Source: JBKEAJ01 sp047975005
GTDB taxonomy: Bacteria; Bacteroidota; Bacteroidia; Bacteroidales; Prolixibacteraceae
DNA length: 64,000 nucleotides
Assembly (NCBI GenBank): GCA_047975005.1
Contig: JBKECW010000094.1
Span: forward strand, 3,915 to 67,914
Reading direction: 5' to 3'
Part shown: positions 51,762 through 60,033 of the stretch, in pieces
How positions within the stretch are numbered: position 1 is the first letter of the stretch
Layout: each line of letters starts with the position of its first letter
Notes under the pieces: generated by a model
Database searches by the model: none
Told to the model about the DNA's origin: nothing
The model's input: only the letters and a program-made list of their open reading frames with translations
Made by a program: the position numbers and the translations under genes

Positions 51762-52199
51762 ATTAATTTGCCACCGCTCAAATATAAGAAGAAAGATGTT
51801 AAGGGGAAAGTTCATGTCTTCGACCCTTGCCGACAAATTTATGTTCCGCTCACTCCCGAAGAGAATGTGCGCCAGCATTTGACAGCCTTTCTGGAAAATC
51901 ATAGAAACTTTCCAAGAAGTCTGATTGCTGTTGAACGAAAAATTATTATCAACAGACAGGAGTTCCGTTTTGACGTGCTTTGTTACGATAAAAGTATGAA
52001 CCCTTTACTGCTTGTCGAATGCAAAGCCCCAAGTGTGAGGGTTTCGCAAGATACCTTTGATCAGGTTGTTAAATATAATTTTAATATTAAGGCTAGGTAT
52101 GTGTGTGTGTCAAATGGTGTTGAGCATTTTGTATGTCAAATGGATTATGAGGAAAATTCTTATGCGTTTTTGAAGGATTTTCCGTATTTTGCAAAGTGA
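51753..52199 (+). CDS. Stand-alone HsdR N-terminal (PD-(D/E)xK-like) domain protein
   Basis: A 148-residue protein made only of the type I restriction HsdR_N domain. It shows a PD-(D/E)xK-like nuclease core: D74 (FRFDVLCYD) and E89-x-K91 (LLLVECKAP), with a later VVKYNFNIKARYVCVSNG strand-helix segment. There is no helicase part and no modification or specificity gene nearby, so it is not a restriction system. In Bacteroidales it is commonly seen divergent from the amn/holA pair, suggesting a housekeeping nuclease or DNA-binding role; this is inference. Start at 51753; an ATG 4 codons earlier (51741) is possible. Confidence 0.82.
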   Translation: MDKINLPPLKYKKKDVKGKVHVFDPCRQIYVPLTPEENVRQHLTAFLENHRNFPRSLIAVERKIIINRQEFRFDVLCYDKSMNPLLLVECKAPSVRVSQDTFDQVVKYNFNIKARYVCVSNGVEHFVCQMDYEENSYAFLKDFPYFAK

Positions 52200-52214
52200 G
52201 AAAGACGATATTTA

Positions 52215-52263
52215 AATCGTTGAAGGTTTAAAAAATGCTGTATGTCCTACACTATAGGCTATA
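52215..52263 (+). repeat. Intergenic repeat upstream of T9SS plug gene, copy 1
   Basis: 49 bases including AAGGTTTAAAAAATGCTGTA match 54888-54936 with about six substitutions. A second matching block follows at 52455-52497 (GAGCCATGAGACAAGTCTCA... paired with 55031-55072). The space between them here holds the REP-like element at 52302-52394. Also present is a 20-codon frame (52454-52516, beginning MKRAMRQVSHRG). No larger gene fits in 52200-52541. Confidence 0.65.
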
Positions 52264-52301
52264 AGCGAACAGCCGATGATGCTGTGATGAAAAGCGAATA
52301 T

Positions 52302-52394
52302 AACCACCCCGCCTGTGGCATCCCCTCATTCGTAGGAGGGGATTTAAAAACTTTCCTCCTGTAAAGGAGGAGTGCCCGAAGGGGGAGATGGTGG
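52302..52394. repeat. REP-like double-hairpin palindromic element
   Basis: It starts ACCACCCCGCCTGTGGCA and ends GGGGGAGATGGTGG, so the ends pair. Each arm contains its own hairpin: ATCCCCTC / GAGGGGAT and TCCTCCT / AGGAGGA. A degenerate copy lies at 12303-12424. Elements of this sort are common between genes in Bacteroidetes. Confidence 0.7.
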
Positions 52395-52541
52395 CAGTTT
52401 GAGGCTTAGTCAGTAGAAACTAGAGCTTAATAGAAAAGGAGAAATATAAACACATGAAACGAGCCATGAGACAAGTCTCACACAGAGGTATGATTATATT
52501 GGCGAGATACATCTGACAATTAAAAAACAAAATATAAACAG

Positions 52542-53828
52542 ATGAAATATTCTTTATTAGCTATGTTGATTTGCTCTCTTACTTTTAACGTTATGAGCCA
52601 GAGCTATTTTGACGGAGCATATATTCTAAATAATGGAGTTGAGTCAATACGTTGTTTTAGGGATGGCTATGAGCTGACAAATCCAATGCTAAATCTTAAT
52701 TCCAATGAACGACTTGTGTTTCAGTTTGATAATCTTGGCGAACAGCCTTCAGGACTGAATTACAAAATTGTCCACTGCGACAGGAGCTGGCAAAAATCGA
52801 ATATCCCTTATTCCGATTATATTGAAGGCTCGGACTATGAGCCTATTTACGATTACGAACAGTCGGTTAGCACTCTCACAGATTATGTACACTACGAAGT
52901 AACAATCCCTAATGATTATGTGCAGTTGAAACTGTCGGGAAATTATGCTTTTGTGGTCTACCAAAACAACGACCCTGAGGATATTTTATTTGTAAAACGA
53001 TTTTATGTTGTGGAAAAACGTGTATCTATTGTCGGAAATGTAGAAAAGGCGCGTCTGTCGACTGATGCCGAACAAAGTCAGGCTCTGACAATGCAGATTG
53101 ACCATAGAAATATGACGTCGACAAATCCAATGTCAGACTTTAGTGTTGCCCTTGTTCAGAATGCACGTCCCGATATGTGGCAAACAGACCTAAAACCCTC
53201 GGCATTTTCTAATGGTATCCTGAGATACGACTATAATCCCGAGCATGTTTTTAAAGGTGGCAACGAGTTTAGAATGTTTGATGTCAGAATGGACAATCGA
53301 AAAGTCGGCTATGGTGTGGAGTCGTCGAGTGTTAGAGAGGGACGGTATTGGGCATGGCTTAATACCGATAAAATGAGAACCTACGATGACTATATTGACA
53401 TCAGCGATATGAATGGTCGCTATACGGTGGAAAACGTAAACCGCCTCGAAATGGACTATGACTTATATGCCGACTATGTACTGACGGAGTTCAGAATGCG
53501 ACTGCCGGCAAGAATACCCGGTGGCGATTTATATGTCTACGGAGCTTTAACGAACTGGCAGTGTACGGAAATGAATAAGCTGCGATGGAACGACGAGGAG
53601 CAAGCCTATACATGCACTCTAAATCTGAAAGAGGGAGTGTATAATTATATATATGCTTATATCCCAAAAGGCGGAAGTGAAATAAATACAATCTCTTACG
53701 AAGGTTCACATTGGGAAACCGAAAATGAATACATGATTTTGGTTTACTATAAACCCATCGGCGCACGCTATGACCGTCTGGTCGGCTATCAGACCATAAA
53801 CTCAAGAGAAAAAAACGTAGACTATTAA
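52542..53828 (+). CDS. Type IX secretion system plug protein (DUF5103)
   Basis: Exported protein of 428 residues: signal peptide MKYSLLAMLICSLTFNVMSQ, then a DUF5103 protein with DGYELTNPMLNLNSNERLVFQFDNL, NYKIVHCDRSW and EPIYDYEQSVSTLTDYVHY. In Flavobacterium the homologue is the Plug that closes the periplasmic side of the SprA translocon of the type IX secretion system. So the organism probably has a T9SS, though no other component is in the window. It is single and is preceded by the repeat-rich gap. Confidence 0.88.
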   Translation: MKYSLLAMLICSLTFNVMSQSYFDGAYILNNGVESIRCFRDGYELTNPMLNLNSNERLVFQFDNLGEQPSGLNYKIVHCDRSWQKSNIPYSDYIEGSDYEPIYDYEQSVSTLTDYVHYEVTIPNDYVQLKLSGNYAFVVYQNNDPEDILFVKRFYVVEKRVSIVGNVEKARLSTDAEQSQALTMQIDHRNMTSTNPMSDFSVALVQNARPDMWQTDLKPSAFSNGILRYDYNPEHVFKGGNEFRMFDVRMDNRKVGYGVESSSVREGRYWAWLNTDKMRTYDDYIDISDMNGRYTVENVNRLEMDYDLYADYVLTEFRMRLPARIPGGDLYVYGALTNWQCTEMNKLRWNDEEQAYTCTLNLKEGVYNYIYAYIPKGGSEINTISYEGSHWETENEYMILVYYKPIGARYDRLVGYQTINSREKNVDY

Positions 53829-53859
53829 GCCCAAATGGCACTCGGCAATTCGGGCTTAA
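53825..53859. terminator. Hairpin between convergent genes
   Basis: Stem TTAAGCCC / GGGCTTAA starts at the stop codon of the plug gene and has a long loop; no T-run, so it is a weak terminator candidate. Confidence 0.45.
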
Positions 53860-53879
53860 TGAATAACGTTTTGTGATTG

Positions 53880-54725
53880 TTAGTTGATACTAATAGAACT
53901 TGCACCACTACTACTCTTGCTGATTTTTCCCGAGGGCGAACCGCTGATACGGACAGAACTTGCTCCCGATGCCTCTGCCGATACGTCATTGCTTGCCGAT
54001 ATAGATGTTCTTGCTGCCCCGCTTGCCGATATGCTGAGGTCTTTGCACTTGTAGTTGTCAGCATTTATTGATGATCCACCGGAGCAGTCGATACTGATTA
54101 TATTACATTTGCCCGTCAAGCCTAATAATGAGCCTCCCGATACGTCTGCTGCTACTGTTTTGCTGTCAATATTCATTGTTACTCTGCTGCTTCCCGACAC
54201 ATCTAGTGAAGTCGATTCTGCCAAGCCTTCGAGCTTCACTTGACTTGCCCCACTAGCATCGAGCGATAAGTTGTTGACTGCCAACGATAGCACAACACTC
54301 GACGAGCCACTTGCGTCTACCGACAGCTTGTCTCTGTCGATTTTGTCTAAAACCTTTATTGATGAAGCACCGCTGGCATCTATGCTTTTTAGCTCGGACA
54401 TCGTTATTTTGATTGTGGGTTTGGTATCGACCTTTTCAGATTTGCTTCCAAAGAAACCTTGCTTAAGCCAATTGTCGTTTTTGATTTTGGCAACAAAGGT
54501 GCCATTGCTAACATAAAATTCTACCTTGTCGCTTAATTCTGATTCATAGGTAACTTCTACGGTTTGAGGGCTGCCCAAACTGACCTCCACATCAAAGCAA
54601 AAGCCAATGTCGATGGCTCTAAAAGATTTTAGATCCAGACTTCTCTCTACGATTTCCGAGTCCTGAGCATAGCCGACTGTGTATGTGAGGAACAGTAATA
54701 ATGTGATTAATGCATTGCGTGTCAT
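53880..54725 (-). CDS. Head-GIN (DUF2807) domain secreted protein
   Basis: Exported protein of 281 residues with signal peptide MTRNALITLLLFLTYTVGYAQ. The mature part starts with DLKSFRAIDIGFCFDVEVSLG, the head-GIN/DUF2807 onset, and then repeats a unit of about 20 residues (LDASGASQVKLEG, LDVSGSSRVTMN, ISASGAARTSI, AEASGASSVRIS), which folds as a beta helix. The family is abundant in Bacteroidetes envelopes; an adhesin-like or binding role is suggested, not proven. The last 60 residues are rich in Ser, Gly and Ala. The 55-base space to the plug gene holds a hairpin. Confidence 0.88.
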   Translation of the reverse strand: MTRNALITLLLFLTYTVGYAQDSEIVERSLDLKSFRAIDIGFCFDVEVSLGSPQTVEVTYESELSDKVEFYVSNGTFVAKIKNDNWLKQGFFGSKSEKVDTKPTIKITMSELKSIDASGASSIKVLDKIDRDKLSVDASGSSSVVLSLAVNNLSLDASGASQVKLEGLAESTSLDVSGSSRVTMNIDSKTVAADVSGGSLLGLTGKCNIISIDCSGGSSINADNYKCKDLSISASGAARTSISASNDVSAEASGASSVRISGSPSGKISKSSSGASSISIN

Positions 54726-54887
54726 CTTATTTAATTTTTGGTTCTTTGTAAATTAAAGACAGTCCGGTTTCTTAAATGTTACACATTTGCCGAAAAAAAG
54801 TTTTTATTATTTATCTTTATCGGCTTATATGCAAAAATAGGCTCTAAATGAATAGAGTGAGTAATGATATAATACAGGTTAGGCTTG

Positions 54888-54936
54888 AATTGTTTAAGGT
54901 TTAAAAAATGCTGTATGCCGTACGCTTTAGGCTATA
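54888..54936 (+). repeat. Intergenic repeat upstream of TonB receptor, copy 2
   Basis: Aligns over 49 bases with 52215-52263, and a second block at about 55031-55072 aligns with 52455-52497 (GAGC..TGA.AA....TCTCACA.AG.GG.ATGATTA). The end of the gap also has the GATAAACAGATG context seen at the plug gene start. The 440-base gap (54726-55165) holds no other gene; a 13-codon frame (55120-55161) ends 4 bases before the receptor ATG. Confidence 0.65.
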
Positions 54937-55119
54937 GCAATATAATTGTGGATGAAATCGCCAAGAAATAACGCGGAACAGATTAAACCAAATGTAGATA
55001 AAAGAGGTCTGTGTTTTTATAAGTCAACTGAAATGAGCTGTGAAAATTATTCTCACATAGGCGGATGATTAAAAACAACAAAAGTATAAAGCCTACAGCT
55101 TATAGCAAAAGATAAACAG

Positions 55120-55161
55120 ATGAATAATAGAAGTGAAATAAAGAAATTTGGAAAGGTATAG
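55120..55161 (+). other. Possible short upstream ORF before TonB receptor
   Basis: ATG at 55120 in the context ATAAACAG-ATG, the same as that at the plug gene start (52542). It encodes MNNRSEIKKFGKV and stops at 55159-55161, 4 bases before the receptor ATG. Close coupling could affect translation of the receptor; it may also be chance. Confidence 0.3.
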
Positions 55162-55165
55162 TAAA

Positions 55166-57661
55166 ATGAGAAGAATTTGTATTTTATTGGGTTTTGTTGC
55201 ATTCGTATTTGCGGTATTATCTACAGCGGTGGCTGCACAGCCGGCAGGAGGCATGGAAAGAGGGAAAGTAGGAGTAGTGAAAGGAGTCGTGGTAGACAAG
55301 TCGTCGGGGTATGGCTTGGAATATTCAACAATAAGAATATTTAGATCTGCGGATTCTTCTTTAGTGTCAGGAGGCATTACAGACATGGATGGAAATTTTG
55401 AAGTTGATGAGCTGCCCTTTGGTAAGTTTTATGCCGAGGTTTCGATGATGGGATTTACTACAAAAAACGACATGCCGTTTGTAATAAAACCTGACAAAAC
55501 ATCCATCGAACTCGGAAAAATAGCTCTGTCAAGCGAGAATATACTCAACGAAGTAGAGATAGTGGCGCAAAGGCGACAAGTTGAATACCAAATTGACAAG
55601 AAAGTTGTAAATGTCGGTAGCGACCTTAACGCTATTGGCGGTACGGCAGTCGATGCCCTAGAAAATGTACCTTCGATAAATGTAGACCTCGAAGGAAATG
55701 TTACTGTCAGAGGCTCGTCAAATTTTCAAGTACTTATCAACGGGAAACCATCAGTGCTGACAGGTACGGAAGCACTAGAGCAAATCCCCGCGTCAAGCAT
55801 CGAAAATATAGAGATTATTACAAATCCATCGGTGAAATATAATCCCGAAGGAACAGGCGGAATACTGAATATCGTACTCAAAAAAAGAGCTATGGAGGGC
55901 ATCTCCGGAGTGATAAACGCCTCTGCTGAAACCAACGATAAGTATCAGGCGGATGCCACAGTCTCAATGAAAAGAGAAAAAGCAACATATACAATATCAG
56001 CTAACTACAGAGATGCACAGTATTTAGGTGATAGAAATTCTTCCCGCTACCAATGGTTGGGCGAAGATACCACATACAGAATCGAAAACGGAGGGGGAAA
56101 TTTTAATAGAAGAAGCTACGGACTACGACTAGGAGGCGAATGGAATATCTCGCCAAACTCAATATTCGGTGCACAAGGTGAGATTGGACAATGGGGTGGA
56201 GGTCGAGGAAACGAGTCCAATAAATATGTATACACCAGCCCTGCAACAGACGACGTGTATTCCCGACTAGTCTCAAATTCAGATAGAAAACGTAATTATT
56301 ATAGAGGTCAGCTAAATTTTAGCCATGACTTTGGTGGCGACATAGACCACAATATTCAGTCGTACTTGCAAGTGTCGAGCCGTGAGGGTGAAAGCCCGGA
56401 AACTAACGACGAATACTACTCGGATGCAACATTCTCGGAAATTTACGATTATCTAAGCCGATCGAAAAGTACGGAAGACGAAAAAAGCTTTGAACTCAAT
56501 TTCAAAACTGACTATACGAAGAAGTTTAGCGACAAACTAAATATCGAAACGGGCGTAGAGTTTATTTATGACAAATCTAGAGAGGATTTTACTCTTCAAT
56601 TTTACGATACTTCCGCTAACTCATGGGACGGAGCAAATGCCCTGAATCAAGCAGGAGCTCTTGATTATGAGCGTCTTATATCTGCGTTGTATGCTTCGGC
56701 ATCAGGACAGCTGGGGAACTTTGGTTATATGTTGGGAGTGAGAGGCGAGCATACTTATAGAGATGTAGGAACGACAGTGGCAGGGCAGGAATCGAATATA
56801 TGGAAGAACTTTGAACTGTACCCGTCTGTACATACTTCATATAAATTCCTAGACAAAAATCAGGTGTCCATGAGTTATAGCCGACGAGTGTCGCGCCCAA
56901 GAGGCAGAGACCTCGACCCTTTCCCTACCTACGAAGACCTGACAACTATTTTTCAGGGAGACCCAAATCTTAATCCTGAATATAGTAATTCGCTGGAATT
57001 TAACTATCTGCGCAATTTTTCGGGCAATTCTTACATTAGCGCAGAGCTGTTCTACAGAAATACGGATGACAAAATAACACGATTTACAAGCGTGCTTGAC
57101 GATGGGACATTTGTAAATACTGTCAAGAATGCAGATAACGATTATTCTGTGGGTGGCGAAATAATGGCAAATTTTAATATTACTAAGTGGCTGTTGGTCA
57201 ATGCGAGCTACAGCCTATATGATTATGGAATTACTACAACAGATGAGGATACGGGTGAGGAAACAATCAGAACCAGTATTACTCAAAATGCACGCTTAAA
57301 CCTGACGGCTGATGTACTGAAGAATGGAAAACTGCAGTTCTCAAATATGTACAGAGGACCATCAGCATCGGTACAAGGAGACCGAAGAGCATTTTTCTTT
57401 TCAAATGTAGCATACAAACACAGTATTATTCCCAACACCCTGGACGTGACAGTTAAACTTACAGACCTATTTGGCACAATGAAGTTTGGGGGTACAAGTT
57501 TTGGAGATAACTTCCACTCTGATTTTGAGTTTAAAAGAGAGTCGCAAGTATTTGGTATCTCTCTGTCGTACAGATTTAATAACTATAAAGAAAACCGAGG
57601 CAATCGCTCTGGCGATGGACTGGATAGTGGCGACGGAATGAATGATATGAACATGATGTAA
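55166..57661 (+). CDS. Outer membrane beta-barrel receptor, TonB-dependent-like (OMP_b-brl_3 type)
   Basis: Outer-membrane protein of 832 residues. A signal peptide (RRICILLGFVAFVFAVLSTAVAAQP) is followed by a carboxypeptidase-regulatory-like beta-sandwich (GVVVDKSSGYGLEYSTIRIF, residues about 38-120), a plug domain (AVDALENVPSINVDLEGNVTVRG, NIEIITNPSVKYNPEGTGGILNI) and a 22-strand-type barrel ending MSLSYRFNN-like (GISLSYRFNNYK), then an acidic Gly/Asp-rich tail. Members of this branch lack a canonical TonB box; the ligand is not identifiable. Start at 55166 ATG chosen over the TTG at 55148. Confidence 0.9.
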   Translation: MRRICILLGFVAFVFAVLSTAVAAQPAGGMERGKVGVVKGVVVDKSSGYGLEYSTIRIFRSADSSLVSGGITDMDGNFEVDELPFGKFYAEVSMMGFTTKNDMPFVIKPDKTSIELGKIALSSENILNEVEIVAQRRQVEYQIDKKVVNVGSDLNAIGGTAVDALENVPSINVDLEGNVTVRGSSNFQVLINGKPSVLTGTEALEQIPASSIENIEIITNPSVKYNPEGTGGILNIVLKKRAMEGISGVINASAETNDKYQADATVSMKREKATYTISANYRDAQYLGDRNSSRYQWLGEDTTYRIENGGGNFNRRSYGLRLGGEWNISPNSIFGAQGEIGQWGGGRGNESNKYVYTSPATDDVYSRLVSNSDRKRNYYRGQLNFSHDFGGDIDHNIQSYLQVSSREGESPETNDEYYSDATFSEIYDYLSRSKSTEDEKSFELNFKTDYTKKFSDKLNIETGVEFIYDKSREDFTLQFYDTSANSWDGANALNQAGALDYERLISALYASASGQLGNFGYMLGVRGEHTYRDVGTTVAGQESNIWKNFELYPSVHTSYKFLDKNQVSMSYSRRVSRPRGRDLDPFPTYEDLTTIFQGDPNLNPEYSNSLEFNYLRNFSGNSYISAELFYRNTDDKITRFTSVLDDGTFVNTVKNADNDYSVGGEIMANFNITKWLLVNASYSLYDYGITTTDEDTGEETIRTSITQNARLNLTADVLKNGKLQFSNMYRGPSASVQGDRRAFFFSNVAYKHSIIPNTLDVTVKLTDLFGTMKFGGTSFGDNFHSDFEFKRESQVFGISLSYRFNNYKENRGNRSGDGLDSGDGMNDMNMM

Positions 57662-57727
57662 ACTAGGAGCTCCGAGGTTATTGGATGGGAGGAGGTCTAG
57701 CCATAATAGTTTTTAATGTTATTTTCA

Positions 57728-57735
57728 TACATTTG
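57728..57735 (+). promoter_or_regulatory. -7 promoter box for DUF2179 gene
   Basis: TACATTTG, a perfect TAnnTTTG, 12 bases before the ATG at 57748. If used, the upstream start at 57685 cannot be the real one. Confidence 0.4.
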
Positions 57736-57747
57736 CAAAAAAAAGAT

Positions 57748-58311
57748 ATGGATGCATTCTTGGACGGAGCTACATTTACGTATATCATGCTGCCTCTACT
57801 GATATTTTTGGCTAGAGTAGCGGATGTTAGCATTGGTACTATACGTATTGTCATGGTCTCAAAGGGACATAAGTTTTTTGCACCAATACTGGGTTTTTTT
57901 GAGATACTGATATGGCTGATGGCTATCTCCAAGATCTTTGAGAACCTTGATAATTGGGCGTGCTTCTTTGGCTATGCACTTGGCTTTGCCACAGGCAACT
58001 ACGTGGGGCTGTGTATTGAAGAGAAGCTTGCTGTCGGAATTGTGAAACTGCAAATCATAACTCGCCACAATGCCGAACAACTAATTGAAAATCTGATTAA
58101 AGCTGGATACGGAATAACCCACCACGACGCACAAGGCAGCAGCGAGACTGTGAGTATTATTTATAGCATGATTAAACGCTCCGAAATAAAAAGAATGGAG
58201 GAAATAATAAAATCTACAAACCCAAAGGCATTCTATTCAATAGAAGACGTAAAAGCCGTGAAACAGGGAGTGTTCCCTGCATCGAGCCCTCGCTGGAGAA
58301 AAGGAAAATAG
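57748..58311 (+). CDS. DUF2179 family membrane protein
   Basis: A 187-residue protein with three membrane segments in the first 95 residues (TYIMLPLLIFLARVADVSIGTIRIV, FEILIWLMAISKI, FFGYALGFATGNYVGLCIEEK) followed by a cytoplasmic DUF2179 domain (about 105-175) of the small alpha/beta type. It matches the YebE/DUF5698-plus-DUF2179 layout. Function is unknown; DUF2179 is thought to bind small ligands. The ATG at 57748 is preferred because it follows a -7 box and starts the conserved part; an ATG at 57685 would add 21 residues. Confidence 0.8.
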   Translation: MDAFLDGATFTYIMLPLLIFLARVADVSIGTIRIVMVSKGHKFFAPILGFFEILIWLMAISKIFENLDNWACFFGYALGFATGNYVGLCIEEKLAVGIVKLQIITRHNAEQLIENLIKAGYGITHHDAQGSSETVSIIYSMIKRSEIKRMEEIIKSTNPKAFYSIEDVKAVKQGVFPASSPRWRKGK

Positions 58312-58313
58312 AA

Positions 58314-59690
58314 TTATTTGCCAATGCAAAAATGCTTGAAAATGTTGCCTAGAACGTCTTTGTCGGTGTCAATTTTTCCCGTTATTGAGCCTAGGTGAGC
58401 CAAACAATCACGCAGGTGAAAGGATAAAAGATCGTTGGATAAGCCTATTTCCATACCTTTGCTTACTTCTTCCAAAGACTCCAAAGACTTTTTGAGAGCT
58501 TGATAATGGCGTGCATTGCTGAGTACCACATCGGAATTGCCTCTCAGGGCTTCTACCGATGCCAACAAGCGACGTTTCAGCACATCAATATTCAGTTTGT
58601 TTTTAGCTGATATACTGAGGCTTTCTAGTTTTTTGTCGAAGGTAATAACACTGTCGCCCGCAAGGGCACCCTCGTCTATCTTGTTCTTCACTAACAACAT
58701 GGTACTAGTCGGAGAGTATAACTCCTCTATTGCTTTGTTTATCTCGCTGACAGAGGTGTTAAGGATGTCGTATAGATAAATGATTATCTGTGCCTTCCCC
58801 GCTTGCTCCTTGGCTCGCTCCACACCGATGGCTTCGATTGCATCAGCAGTGTCTCGCAATCCTGCCGTATCAATAAAACGAAACAGCACTCCGTCTATCG
58901 TACAGGTTTCTTCAATGGTGTCGCGGGTGGTTCCTGCAATATCGCTGACTATCGCTCTGTCTTCGTGTAGCAAAGTGTTCAGTAGAGTCGATTTGCCAAC
59001 ATTGGGCTTGCCGACTATAACCACTGGTACGCCGTTCTTAATGGCGTTTCCATAGGAAAAAGAACTTATCAGAGTTCTGGCTTTGGATGTCAGATTTGAT
59101 AAAAGCCTTTTTAGCTCATCACGATTGGCAAACTCTACATCCTCCTCTCCAAAATCAAGCTCCAATTCAAGCATGGAGGTGAAATGTACCAACTCCTTTC
59201 GCATTTCTTGCAACTCTCCCGAAACACCTCCCGACAACTGACTCATTGCCAAGCGATGCTCTGCCTGCGACTGCGAGGATATTAAATCTGCTACCGCCTC
59301 AGCTTGCGACAAGTCCAATTTGCCATTGAAAAAAGCACGCTGTGTGAACTCTCCGGGCTCAGCAAGACGCACTCCATTGTTTGTCAGAGTCATAATAATG
59401 CGTCTCTCAATGTAGGGCGATGCGTGACAAGAGATTTCAACGATATTCTCGCCGGTATATGAGTTTGGAGCTTTAAAAGTTGTTATCAAGACCTCGTCAA
59501 CTTTTTCGCTGTCATTCATAAAATTACCAAAAAATATACGCTTGTCTGAAATCGCAAGCTTTGTTTTTGAAACAGAAACAAAACATCTGTCTATAACGTC
59601 AAAGGCTAGTGTCCCTGACATTCTTATAAGGGAAATCGCTCCTCCGTTTCCGCTGGCTTTTGCACAAATACAGTCTTGTTCGTAGTTCAT
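58314..59690 (-). CDS. mnmE: tRNA modification GTPase MnmE
   Basis: With MnmG makes the cmnm5U34 modification in tRNA. The 458 residues include the N-terminal tetrahydrofolate-binding domain (DCICAKASGNGGAISLIRMSG), the helical domain, and an inserted GTPase: G1 GKPNVGKST, G2 IAGTTRDT, G3 DTAGLRD and G4 VKNKID. The C-terminal signature CIGK (residues 455-458) is complete. A promoter-like site lies at 59777-59807. It is convergent with the DUF2179 gene, with 2 bases between stops. Confidence 0.97.
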   Translation of the reverse strand: MNYEQDCICAKASGNGGAISLIRMSGTLAFDVIDRCFVSVSKTKLAISDKRIFFGNFMNDSEKVDEVLITTFKAPNSYTGENIVEISCHASPYIERRIIMTLTNNGVRLAEPGEFTQRAFFNGKLDLSQAEAVADLISSQSQAEHRLAMSQLSGGVSGELQEMRKELVHFTSMLELELDFGEEDVEFANRDELKRLLSNLTSKARTLISSFSYGNAIKNGVPVVIVGKPNVGKSTLLNTLLHEDRAIVSDIAGTTRDTIEETCTIDGVLFRFIDTAGLRDTADAIEAIGVERAKEQAGKAQIIIYLYDILNTSVSEINKAIEELYSPTSTMLLVKNKIDEGALAGDSVITFDKKLESLSISAKNKLNIDVLKRRLLASVEALRGNSDVVLSNARHYQALKKSLESLEEVSKGMEIGLSNDLLSFHLRDCLAHLGSITGKIDTDKDVLGNIFKHFCIGK

Positions 59691-59776
59691 TGTTCAGATT
59701 ATCGTTTCTTTTTTTACATAACGGGCGGACTTAGGACTCAATCGGTGAATCGAGATCGAGAATAATAGCCTTTTTG

Positions 59777-59807
59777 CAAAGGTAGTGTTTTAAAAGCTAG
59801 TAGAAAA
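59777..59807 (-). promoter_or_regulatory. Promoter for mnmE
   Basis: Minus strand TACCTTTG (59777-59784), perfect -7 box, with TTTT 19 bases upstream (59804-59807), one mismatch from the -33 TTTG. It leaves a leader of about 80 bases. Confidence 0.6.
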
Positions 59808-59819
59808 TAGGATATAAAA

Positions 59820-59920
59820 AGTGGGTAAGCTGACTGTATCGCACCGCTACAACCGCCTACCCTTGCTGTCTTCCGACCCTGGGGGATTCAGCAGGAGCTG
59901 GTCGTACAGGACTTACCCAG
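59820..59920 (-). ncRNA. ffs: Signal recognition particle RNA, small bacterial type
   Basis: About 100 bases folding as one long hairpin: GGGTAAG at the 5' end (59918 down to 59912) pairs with CTTACCC at the 3' end (59829-59823). The apical, Ffh-binding part reads CCCCCAGGGTCGGAAGACAG and continues CAAGGGTA, holding the conserved GGAA tetraloop and the asymmetric-loop bases. The RNA joins Ffh to target membrane proteins to the Sec translocon. A full-consensus promoter ends 3 bases upstream and a T-run follows its 3' end. The rest of 59691-60033 has only the promoters listed. Confidence 0.9.
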
Positions 59921-59922
59921 CG

Positions 59923-59953
59923 CAAAGGTATATAAAATTCATATATCTGCAAA
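59923..59953 (-). promoter_or_regulatory. Promoter for SRP RNA
   Basis: Minus strand TTTG (59950-59953), 19 bases, TACCTTTG (59923-59930): full consensus. Its predicted start near 59918-59920 coincides with the first base of the SRP RNA terminal stem. Confidence 0.88.
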
Positions 59954-60007
59954 AATCGTATCAATATTTTTTGAACATAGAGTCTAAGCCGTTAAGTGCT
60001 TTTTTCG

Positions 60008-60015
60008 TATCTTTG
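60008..60015 (+). promoter_or_regulatory. -7 promoter box for DUF4199-glycosyltransferase operon
   Basis: TATCTTTG, a perfect TAnnTTTG, 18 bases before the DUF4199 ATG. No clean -33 element. Confidence 0.45.
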
Positions 60016-60033
60016 TCCATTCAATAGATAAAA

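Noticed and set aside
51741..52199. Part of a type I restriction-modification or defence island
   Set aside because: No HsdM, HsdS, helicase or mobile genes are nearby; all neighbours are housekeeping genes.
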